Of a stretch of DNA of 5,239 nt, positions 1-5,239 are shown one piece after another. The position numbers and the translations under genes were made by a program. Origin of the DNA: Burkholderiales bacterium (GTDB taxonomy: Bacteria > Pseudomonadota > Gammaproteobacteria > Burkholderiales > Burkholderiaceae_C); assembly GCA_947474415.1 (NCBI GenBank), contig CANJKD010000228.1:1-5239 (forward strand), in the 5' to 3' direction. Position 1 is the first letter of the stretch. Every line of letters starts with the position of its first letter. Under the pieces are notes generated by a model. The model saw nothing but the letters and a program-made list of their open reading frames with translations, ran no database searches and was not told the origin of the DNA.

Positions 1-1043
1 CTCTTGCTGAACGCGGCGCCTTTGATGACGTCGGGCACGGGCACGAGTTGCTCGACCAGCGCGTCATCGCGATTGATGACCATCACCGCCTGCTTGCCGA
101 ACACGCGCGCCTTGGCCGCGATGTAGTGCGCCATCGAGCCGTGCCAGTCGAGGTGGTCCTGCGTAACGTTCAGCACCGCTGCGGCGCTCGGCTCGAAGCC
201 GCTGGCCGCGTCGAGCTGGAAGCTGGAAAGTTCGAGCACCCAGACTTCGGGCAGGTGTTCGAACACCGGCGCAGCGGGCTTGGGTGCTGCGAGGATGACG
301 GGCGACTCCGAGCCTTCCGAAAGGGCCTCCGGCATGCCTTCGGGTTCGACGGCGTCGCACTCACCCCCCCCCTCTCCCAGAGGGAGGGGGAGTCTCACCC
401 CGCCTTCCTCTCCCAGAGGAAGTCCCGCCTCTGCGACCTGTGCGAGAGGGGCGGTTGCCACCTCTGGCTCTGTGAGCGGGGGCCCTGCCCCCTCGCCCGC
501 TTGCGGGAGAGGGTTGGGGTGAGGGCGGGCCTCCTCGTCCAGTGCATCGGCCAGCGTCTGCAGCATCGTCGGCCCGATGTTGCCGGCCACCGCCACGCGC
601 TTGCCGGTGCGGGCGATCAGCATCGCCGTCATCGCGGTCGTCGTCGTCTTGCCGTTCGTGCCGGTGATGGCCAGCACCTTGGGCGCATAACCACGCTCGG
701 CATTCAACTCACGCAGCGCATGCGCGAACAGTTCGAGCTCGCCCTGCACCAGCACGCCGGTGTCGGCCGCGCGGTTCAACGGGCCCGCTATTGCGGAGTC
801 CAGCGGCGACAGACCGGGGCTCTTCAGCACCAGGTTCACGCCTCCGAAGGCTGCGTCGGTCAGCGCTCCGCGCACCCATTGCGCGCTCGGCACGGCCTCG
901 GCCAGTGCGGCGGCGTTCGGTGGGATTTCGCGCGAATCCCAGACCCGCACGAACGCACCGAAGCGCGCGCACCAGCGCGCCATCGCGAGCCCGGATTCAC
1001 CCAGGCCGAGCACCAGCACGGTGATGCCGTTCAGATGCTTCAT
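1..1043 (-). CDS. murD: UDP-N-acetylmuramoylalanine--D-glutamate ligase, partial (C-terminal part outside window)
   Basis: MurD adds D-glutamate to UDP-MurNAc-L-Ala in the cytoplasm, the step before MurE. Translation of the minus strand from the ATG at 1043-1041 (overlapping the mraY stop as ATGA) is open to the left edge: 347 codons, no stop. Visible are [14 protein letters not shown] (10-23, UDP-binding glycine loop), KSPGLSP (74-80), the P-loop [11 protein letters not shown] (126-136), AGNIG (153-157), [10 protein letters not shown] (269-278), [12 protein letters not shown] (291-302) and the likely carbamylated Lys of AAK (311). The C-terminal domain is outside the window. Between GNIG and VLELSSFQL lie 111 residues, against 14 in E. 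coli MurD; most of the surplus is encoded by palindromic repeats (separate entry). That block uses A-ending codons (ACA, CCA, GCA, GGA, AGA) uncommon in the rest of the gene. The ribosome site is weak (GAAG about 7 nt upstream), which suggests reliance on coupling to mraY. Confidence 0.95.
   Translation of the reverse strand, partial: MKHLNGITVLVLGLGESGLAMARWCARFGAFVRVWDSREIPPNAAALAEAVPSAQWVRGALTDAAFGGVNLVLKSPGLSPLDSAIAGPLNRAADTGVLVQGELELFAHALRELNAERGYAPKVLAITGTNGKTTTTAMTAMLIARTGKRVAVAGNIGPTMLQTLADALDEEARPHPNPLPQAGEGAGPPLTEPEVATAPLAQVAEAGLPLGEEGGVRLPLPLGEGGGECDAVEPEGMPEALSEGSESPVILAAPKPAAPVFEHLPEVWVLELSSFQLDAASGFEPSAAAVLNVTQDHLDWHGSMAHYIAAKARVFGKQAVMVINRDDALVEQLVPVPDVIKGAAFSK
361..531. repeat. 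Cluster of palindromic repeats read in frame within murD
   Basis: At least three hairpins lie in a row on the plus strand. CCCTCGCCCGC (490-500) pairs with GCGGGAGAGGG (503-513) with one mismatch. CTTCCTCT (404-411) pairs perfectly with AGAGGAAG (415-422). CCCTCTCCC (370-378, reading CCCTCTCCC) pairs with GGGAGGGGG (382-390) with one wobble. A degenerate stem lies between (425-454). CCTCTCCCAGAGG occurs identically at 371-383 and 407-419, and TCACCCC at 361-367 and 395-401, so two units of about 35 bp stand in tandem. On the coding strand the outer unit reads CTCACCCCAACCCTCTCCCG, which I recall as the wording of a dispersed intergenic repeat in several proteobacteria; this was not searched. 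The encoded peptide (about residues 172-228) is rich in Pro, Gly, Glu and Leu, with echoes such as [16 protein letters not shown] and LPLGEGGG. Confidence 0.8.
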
Positions 1044-2179
1044 CGCAGCTTCAGGCTCGCCAAACCGACCAGGCAAAGCAGCATCGTGATGATCCAGAAA
1101 CGCACGACGACCTGCGTCTCCTTCCAGCCCGACTTCTCGAAGTGGTGGTGCAGCGGCGCCATCTTCAGAATGCGCCGCCCGGTGCCGTAGCGCTTCTTGG
1201 TGTACTTGAACCAGCCCACCTGCAGGATCACCGACAGCGCTTCGGCGACGAACACGCCGCCCATGATGCCGAGCACGATCTCCTGGCGCGTGATGACCGC
1301 GATCGTGCCGAGCGCACCGCCCAGCGACAACGCGCCCACGTCGCCCATGAAGACCTGCGCCGGGTGCGTGTTGAACCACAGGAACGCCAGGCCCGCGCCG
1401 GGGATGTAGGGGATCAGCAAGTAGCGGCTGAACACCGAATTGCCGGTGACGTAGGCGAACACGCCGAGCGCCGAGCCCACCATCACGACCGGCATGATGG
1501 CCAGGCCGTCGAGCCCGTCGGTCAGGTTCACCGCGTTGCTGGCGCCGACGATCACGAAGTAGGTGAGCGCGATGAAGCCGAACACGCCGAGCGGATAGCT
1601 GATGGTCTTGACGAAGGGCACGATCAGGTCGGCCTTGGGCGGCAGGTCATTCGAGAAGCCGCTCTGCACCCAGCGCAGGAACAGTTCCAGCACGCGCAGG
1701 TTCGAGGTCTCGCTGACGGTGAACGCCAGGTACAGCGCCGCCACCAGCCCGATCACCGACTGCCAGAAATACTTCTCGCCCGAAGGCATGCCTTCGGGGT
1801 TCTTCTGCACCACCTTGCGCCAATCGTCGACCCAGCCGATGGCGCCGAAACCGAGGGTGACCAGCAGCACGATCCAGACGAAGCGGTTGCTCCAGTCGAA
1901 CCACAACAGGGTGGACACGCCGATGCCGATCAGGATCAGCACACCGCCCATCGTCGGCGTGCCGCTCTTCGACAGGTGCGACTCCATGCCGTAGCCTCGG
2001 ATCGGCTGGCCGATCTTCAACTCGCCCAGGCGCCGGATCACCCAGGGCCCGAAGGCCAGGCCGATCAGCAGTGCCGTCAGCGCCGCCATCACGGCGCGGA
2101 AGGTGATGTACTGGAACACGCGAAAGAAGCCGAACTCCGGCGACAGCGTCTGCAGCCAGTTGGCCAGGCTAAGCAGCAT
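1040..2179 (-). CDS. mraY: Phospho-N-acetylmuramoyl-pentapeptide-transferase
   Basis: MraY is the polytopic inner-membrane enzyme that transfers phospho-MurNAc-pentapeptide from UDP to undecaprenyl phosphate, giving lipid I. From the ATG at 2179 the product has 379 residues. Visible are the signature [10 protein letters not shown] (70-79), the Asp pair in GWVDDWRK (D118, D119), KYFW (136-139), [16 protein letters not shown] (216-231), [15 protein letters not shown] (266-280, catalytic Asp 280) and [12 protein letters not shown] (341-352), with hydrophobic helices throughout. The ATG at 2185 in the same frame touches GAAGGGG directly, while the ATG at 2179 sits 6 nt from it and aligns with the E. 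coli N-terminus (MLVWLAEHL versus MLLSLANWL), so 2179 is chosen. The loop at about 155-195 is longer than in E. coli, as I recall for Burkholderiales. Around 261-263 (Gly-Ala-Gly) about 13 residues of a membrane helix present in E. coli are missing. The stop overlaps the murD start by 4 nt. Confidence 0.96.
   Translation of the reverse strand: MLLSLANWLQTLSPEFGFFRVFQYITFRAVMAALTALLIGLAFGPWVIRRLGELKIGQPIRGYGMESHLSKSGTPTMGGVLILIGIGVSTLLWFDWSNRFVWIVLLVTLGFGAIGWVDDWRKVVQKNPEGMPSGEKYFWQSVIGLVAALYLAFTVSETSNLRVLELFLRWVQSGFSNDLPPKADLIVPFVKTISYPLGVFGFIALTYFVIVGASNAVNLTDGLDGLAIMPVVMVGSALGVFAYVTGNSVFSRYLLIPYIPGAGLAFLWFNTHPAQVFMGDVGALSLGGALGTIAVITRQEIVLGIMGGVFVAEALSVILQVGWFKYTKKRYGTGRRILKMAPLHHHFEKSGWKETQVVVRFWIITMLLCLVGLASLKLR
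1779..1798. repeat. Perfect 20-bp palindrome inside mraY
   Basis: CCCGAAGGCATGCCTTCGGG equals its own reverse complement. It encodes part of the NPEGMPSG segment in the cytoplasmic loop just after the GWVDDWRK motif of MraY. Fourteen of its bases (GGCATGCCTTCGGG) recur at 331-344 within the extra segment of murD. As I recall, the PEGMPS residues are also present in MraY of related bacteria, so the palindrome may simply follow from conserved codons. Confidence 0.75.
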
Positions 2180-3563
2180 GTGCATCCCCTTCGACGGCCG
2201 TGGCGACCAGCGCCGCCACCACTTGCTCCATCTGCATGAAGCGCGAGCCCTTCACCACCACCGCGCGGCAATCGGGCGCCTGCCCCAGTGCGGCGATCAG
2301 GCTTTGTGCGGCGTCGAAGTGGCGGGCGCCACCGAAGGCGAACGAGGTGTGCCGGCTCGCGCTGCCCGCCGTCCACAAGGCCTCGATGCCGCGCGCCTTT
2401 GCATACGCGCCGACCTCACGGTGGAACTCGGGGCTCTTGTCTCCCACCTCGCCCATGTCGCCGAGCACGAGCCAGCGCGGGCCGGCCATGCTGGCGAGCA
2501 CGTCGATGGCGGCGCGCACCGAATCCGGGTTCGCGTTGTAGCTGTCGTCGATCAGCGTGACCGCGTGGCCGTGCGTTGTGAAGGCCTTGACCTGCGAGCG
2601 GCCCTTGACCGGCTCGAAGGCTTCGAGCCCGCGTGCGATGGCTTCGAGCGGGCAGCCGACCGCCAGCGCGCAAGTGGCGGCGGCAAGCGCGTTCTTCACG
2701 TTGTGCCAGCCGGCCACACGCAATTGCAAGGTGATGGCGCCGGCCGGCGTCTGCAGCAGCAGTGCCCAATGGCCGTCGACCCACTCGGCATGGCAGGTCA
2801 CGTCGGCCTCGCCCTGAAGCGCGAAGGTCAGCATCGGCCGCTGGCCGGCCAGCGCATGCCACAGGCCGGCGTGGTCGTCATCGGCCGGAAACACCGCCCC
2901 GCCGGTGGCCCTGAGCGACTCGATGGCCGCGCCGTTCTCGCGGGCCACGGCCTCGACGCTGGCCATGAATTCCTGGTGCTCGCGTTGCGCGTTATTAACG
3001 AGCGCCACGCTCGGTGCCACCAGGGCGGCGAGCACCGCGATTTCGCCCGGGTGGTTCATGCCGAGCTCGACCACGCCGCTGCGGTGGAAGCTGCGCTCGT
3101 CCTGGCGCAGCCGCAGCAGCGTCAGCGGCACGCCAATGTGGTTGTTCAGGTTGCCGGCGGTGGCGAAAGCGGCATCGTCCAGCCAGGAACGCAGGATGGC
3201 CGCGATCATCTGCGTCACCGTGGTCTTGCCATTGCTGCCGGTGACTGCGATCAGGGGCAGGTGCATGGTTTGGCGCCAGGCCCGCGCCAGTTCGCTCAGC
3301 GCCGCTTGCGTGTCGGCGACCAGCAGGCCGGGCAGGCCGACAGCGGCGAGGCCGTGTTCAGCGATGGCCGCCACGGCGCCGCTGGCCTGGGCCTGCGCGA
3401 GGAACTGGTGCGCGTCGAAACGCTCACCCTTCAGCGCGACGAACAGGTCGCCGTTCTGCAGCGTGCGGGTGTCGGTGTGGACGCGCAGCAGCGGCGTCGC
3501 ACCGTCGCCGACCAGCGTCGAGGCCGGCAGCAGCGCATGTGCCTGGGCGAGCGTCAGCATCAT
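2169..3563 (-). CDS. murF: UDP-N-acetylmuramoyl-tripeptide--D-alanyl-D-alanine ligase
   Basis: MurF finishes the cytoplasmic precursor by joining D-Ala-D-Ala to UDP-MurNAc-L-Ala-D-Glu-mDAP with ATP. The 464-residue product (E. coli 452) shows [20 protein letters not shown] (31-50) in the N-terminal substrate domain, the P-loop TGSNGKTT (108-115), [14 protein letters not shown] (137-150), [11 protein letters not shown] (165-175), [10 protein letters not shown] (190-199), [10 protein letters not shown] (286-295), and the C-terminal [10 protein letters not shown] (339-348), VLGDMGEVG and [10 protein letters not shown]. It starts ATGATG: the first ATG (3563) overlaps the murE TGA as ATGA and has GAGAGGG 9 nt upstream, so it is preferred over the second at 3560. 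The frame stays open upstream to a possible ATG near 3920, but that part lies inside murE. The stop TAG at 2171-2169 lies inside the start of mraY. No insertion or motif loss is seen, unlike murD and murE. Confidence 0.97.
   Translation of the reverse strand: MMLTLAQAHALLPASTLVGDGATPLLRVHTDTRTLQNGDLFVALKGERFDAHQFLAQAQASGAVAAIAEHGLAAVGLPGLLVADTQAALSELARAWRQTMHLPLIAVTGSNGKTTVTQMIAAILRSWLDDAAFATAGNLNNHIGVPLTLLRLRQDERSFHRSGVVELGMNHPGEIAVLAALVAPSVALVNNAQREHQEFMASVEAVARENGAAIESLRATGGAVFPADDDHAGLWHALAGQRPMLTFALQGEADVTCHAEWVDGHWALLLQTPAGAITLQLRVAGWHNVKNALAAATCALAVGCPLEAIARGLEAFEPVKGRSQVKAFTTHGHAVTLIDDSYNANPDSVRAAIDVLASMAGPRWLVLGDMGEVGDKSPEFHREVGAYAKARGIEALWTAGSASRHTSFAFGGARHFDAAQSLIAALGQAPDCRAVVVKGSRFMQMEQVVAALVATAVEGDAHAA
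2186..2192 (-). promoter_or_regulatory. Ribosome binding site deciding the mraY start
   Basis: GAAGGGG on the minus strand is 6 nt before the ATG at 2179-2177 and directly abuts the in-frame ATG at 2185-2183. Normal spacing therefore selects the downstream ATG, shortening MraY by two residues relative to the longest frame. The site and start lie within the 3' end of murF. Confidence 0.6.
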
Positions 3564-5197
3564 GCCGCCGCGCCCTCTCGCAAGGCCAGTGCCGCGCCGG
3601 CCTCTTCGACATCCGAGAAATGGTGCTTCACGCCGCGAATTTCCTGGTAGTCCTCGTGGCCCTTGCCGGCGATCAGGATCACGTCGCGGGCGTCGGCGTT
3701 GCGAACCGCATGCGCGATCGCGGCACGGCGGTCTTCGATCACCTTGAAGCGCGCCTGGCTGCCGTCCAGCCCAGCAACGATCTGCAGCAGGATGAAGGCG
3801 GGCGCTTCGTTGCGCGGGTTGTCGCTGGTGGCGACGACCTGCTGCGCGAGGCGTTGCGCCAGCGCCCCCATCAACGGGCGCTTCGATGCGTCGCGGTTGC
3901 CACCGCAGCCGAACACGCACCAGAGCTTACCGCCGCGTTGGGTGGCGAAGGGTTGCAACGCGAGCAGCGCCTTTTCCAGCGCGTCGGGCGTGTGCGCGTA
4001 GTCGACGACGACTTGGGGAAGGTCGTTCGGTCCACCGGCCCGAGCGCCGGGCTGCCATGGGCCACGAAGGGATCCACTGGCGAGAACCGTGCCGGGCGCG
4101 ATCCCCTCGGGGGGTCGTTCGCGGTACGCAGCGAGCGGGGGTCCGACATGCACTCGCTGCATGCGGCCGGGCACCGGCGTGAGTTGGGCGCAGACGCGCG
4201 CCGCATCGACCAGCGTGACGCCCAGCGCGCGCAGCCCACCGATCACGGCCAGCACATTGCTGACGTTGTAGTCGCCGATCAATTGGGTGGCGACGCGCGC
4301 CGAGGCCTTGCCTTCATGCACGTCGAAACCCAGCCCGCCTTCGGCGTAGCCGATGTTCGTGGCGCACAGCCGCGCGCTGGGATCACGCGTCGAGTAGGTC
4401 CACAGGTCGAGCCCGCTGCCTGCGCTAGAGGCGACGATCGTGCGCCCCTGTGCATCGTCCACATTGGCTGCAACGGCGCGCAAGCCGGGCCACGCGAACA
4501 GCTGCGACTTGGCCAGCCAGTAGGCGTCCATCGAGCCGTGGAAGTCGAGGTGGTCCTGCGTGAAGTTGCTGAACAGCGCGACCACGATGCGGGTGCCGAC
4601 GAGCCGGTGCTCGACCAGCCCGATCGACGAGGCTTCGACCGCGCAGGCCTCGAACCCAGCATCGACGAAACCGCGCAAGGCCGCTTGCAAGGTGACGGGG
4701 TCGGGCGTGGTCAGGCCGGTGTGCGTGAATTGGGCGTTGGCCGCCGGGCCGCGCACCGACGGCGGCTCGCCAACCCCGAGCGTGCCCACCACGCCGCAGC
4801 GCCGGCCCAGCGCCGACAGTGCTTGCGCCGTCCACCAGGCCATCGAGGTCTTGCCATTCGTGCCGGTGCAGCCGACAACATTCAGCAACTCACTGGGCGC
4901 GCCCATGAAGCGGCTCGCGAGCAGCCCGGTCGAGGCCTTGAGGCCGCGCAGCGCGGCCACGCGCTCGTCCGGCGGCAAGCCGAAAGCGTCTGCGCCTTCG
5001 GCTTCCACCAGGCAGGCGCTCGCGCCTGCGGCCAGCGCCTGCGCCACGAACTGGCGGCCATCGACCGCGTAGCCGGGCCAGGCGATGAAGGCAGCACCGG
5101 CGTTCACACGGCGGCTGTCGGTCGCCAGCGTGCGCACGCCATGTTGCGCGAACCATGCGAACGCGGCGTCGACAGAGGCAAGCTCGTGCAGGGCCAT
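3560..5197 (-). CDS. murE: UDP-N-acetylmuramoyl-L-alanyl-D-glutamate--2,6-diaminopimelate ligase
   Basis: MurE is the cytoplasmic ATP-dependent ligase that adds meso-diaminopimelate to UDP-MurNAc-L-Ala-D-Glu. The 545-residue frame shows the N-terminal UDP-substrate domain (TDSRRV, 26-31), the ATP P-loop TGTNGKTS (111-118), ASSIGLVEHR (189-198), NFTQDHLDFHG (211-221), the likely carbamylated Lys in WLAK (230), GDYNVSN (308-314), PGRM (343-346) and a C-terminal domain with VVVDYAHTPDALEKAL (396-411) and FGCGGNRD. DNPR (459-462) is the motif of meso-DAP-specific enzymes, and GKGHEDYQ lies at 511-518. The start ATG overlaps the ftsI stop and has GAGAG six bases upstream. E. coli MurE has 495 residues; the excess lies mainly at 347-395, where 49 residues separate GRM from VVVDYAH instead of about 10. 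That stretch is a repeat-derived insertion (separate entry). All motifs are intact and the frame is open, so the gene is probably functional. Confidence 0.97.
   Translation of the reverse strand: MALHELASVDAAFAWFAQHGVRTLATDSRRVNAGAAFIAWPGYAVDGRQFVAQALAAGASACLVEAEGADAFGLPPDERVAALRGLKASTGLLASRFMGAPSELLNVVGCTGTNGKTSMAWWTAQALSALGRRCGVVGTLGVGEPPSVRGPAANAQFTHTGLTTPDPVTLQAALRGFVDAGFEACAVEASSIGLVEHRLVGTRIVVALFSNFTQDHLDFHGSMDAYWLAKSQLFAWPGLRAVAANVDDAQGRTIVASSAGSGLDLWTYSTRDPSARLCATNIGYAEGGLGFDVHEGKASARVATQLIGDYNVSNVLAVIGGLRALGVTLVDAARVCAQLTPVPGRMQRVHVGPPLAAYRERPPEGIAPGTVLASGSLRGPWQPGARAGGPNDLPQVVVDYAHTPDALEKALLALQPFATQRGGKLWCVFGCGGNRDASKRPLMGALAQRLAQQVVATSDNPRNEAPAFILLQIVAGLDGSQARFKVIEDRRAAIAHAVRNADARDVILIAGKGHEDYQEIRGVKHHFSDVEEAGAALALREGAAA
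3573..3579 (-). promoter_or_regulatory. Ribosome binding site of murF
   Basis: GAGAGGG on the minus strand ends 9 nt before the first of two adjacent ATG codons (3563-3561). The second ATG would be 12 nt away, so the site favours the first start. It lies within the last codons of murE, which fits translational coupling. Confidence 0.6.
4021..4145. repeat. GC-rich palindromic repeat read in frame within murE
   Basis: This block encodes the extra residues of MurE, roughly 352-393 (from GPPLAAYRER to GGPNDL). On the plus strand it holds two imperfect hairpins: GCCCG (4038-4042) with CGGGC (4048-4052), and ATCCCC (4101-4106) facing GGGGGT (4110-4115) around a TCG loop, with the stem continuing outward. 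The 9-mer GGTCGTTCG occurs at 4021-4029 and again at 4113-4121. The wording, with CCCCCCGAGGGG beside a CGCTCGCTGCGTAC-type segment, resembles dispersed repeats I recall between genes in Comamonadaceae and relatives; this was not searched. The encoded stretch is rich in Gly, Pro, Ala and Arg and is probably an exposed loop between the central and C-terminal domains. Confidence 0.7.
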
Positions 5198-5239
5198 CAG
5201 AAACTCTCGTCCACGGCCGGCACATCGCGCGTGATGATC
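5197..5239 (-). CDS. ftsI: FtsI (penicillin-binding protein 3), C-terminal end only
   Basis: Reading the minus strand from the right edge gives an open frame of 13 codons (IITRDVPAVDESF) ending in TGA at 5199-5197. The TGA shares its last A with the ATG of murE (TGATG), a 1-nt overlap typical of coupled genes. The name rests on context: in the dcw cluster of proteobacteria the gene directly upstream of murE is ftsI, which encodes the septal peptidoglycan transpeptidase anchored in the inner membrane. No catalytic motif is inside the window, so the short tail itself cannot prove the family. The alternative is another gene placed upstream of murE. Confidence 0.6.
   Translation of the reverse strand, partial: IITRDVPAVDESF
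5204..5208 (-). promoter_or_regulatory. Ribosome binding site of murE
   Basis: GAGAG on the minus strand lies 6 nt before the ATG at 5197-5195, inside the last codons of the upstream gene. It supports the ATG that overlaps the preceding TGA as the true murE start. Confidence 0.6.

Noticed and set aside
361..430. Short tandem repeats as a CRISPR array
   Set aside because: Only two units, no unique spacers of constant length, and the block is within a coding frame.
485..520. Hairpins as transcription terminators
   Set aside because: They lie in the middle of coding sequence and no T-rich tract follows the stems on the transcribed strand.
361..531. Possible frameshift or pseudogene in murD
   Set aside because: Codon-by-codon reading through the repeats shows no stop and re-enters the VLELSSFQL frame exactly, so the gene is intact as far as visible.
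48..1190. Long open frame of 380 codons on the plus strand opposite murD
   Set aside because: It is antisense to a clear MurD with all motifs, has composition typical of a GC-rich shadow frame (rich in Arg, His, Gln) and resembles no protein I know.
1142..2239. 365-codon open frame on the plus strand opposite mraY
   Set aside because: The opposite strand encodes MraY; the plus-strand product is a low-complexity shadow rich in His, Gln, Asp and Ala.
2103..3650. 515-codon open frame on the plus strand opposite murF
   Set aside because: Its length follows from high-GC codon bias of murF on the other strand; no recognisable domain and no plausible ribosome site context.
3564..3920. Upstream extension of the murF frame giving a 583-residue protein
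   Set aside because: The extra part lies within murE in another frame, is Arg-rich without MurF similarity, and the start at 3563 has a good ribosome site and the usual ATGA overlap.

Overview
The window is a fragment of the division and cell wall (dcw) cluster of a high-GC Gram-negative bacterium. Every gene lies on the minus strand, so the biological order runs from high to low coordinates: the last codons of ftsI, then murE, murF, mraY and a murD that leaves the window at its left edge. Protein wording (MurE with DNPR, MurF with [10 protein letters not shown], MraY with the long periplasmic-side loop ending in TISYPLG) and the GC-rich codon use point to a betaproteobacterium of the order Burkholderiales, probably near Comamonadaceae/Sphaerotilaceae. 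This placement is from remembered family sequences, not a search.

The genes are packed without intergenic space: ftsI/murE overlap by 1 nt, murE/murF by 4 nt, murF/mraY by about 11 nt and mraY/murD by 4 nt. No promoter or terminator is visible, so this looks like the interior of one translationally coupled operon. The products act around lipid I formation. MurD adds D-Glu, MurE adds meso-diaminopimelate and MurF adds D-Ala-D-Ala to the UDP-MurNAc peptide in the cytoplasm. MraY moves the finished phospho-MurNAc-pentapeptide onto undecaprenyl phosphate in the membrane. FtsI is the septal transpeptidase that uses the product later.

The unusual content is inside the genes. murD carries an in-frame block of about 95 extra codons, largely made of GC-rich palindromic repeats (about 361-531). 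murE carries an in-frame block of about 40 extra codons made of a different repeat (about 4021-4145). Both resemble dispersed repeats normally seen between genes, here read through as protein without breaking the frame. mraY in turn seems to lack 13 residues in the transmembrane segment just before the FLWFN...VFMGD active-site loop, with the gap falling at a Gly-Ala-Gly that occurs twice in remembered relatives. The rest of the window is ordinary, and no RNA genes, mobile-element genes or CRISPR arrays were seen.
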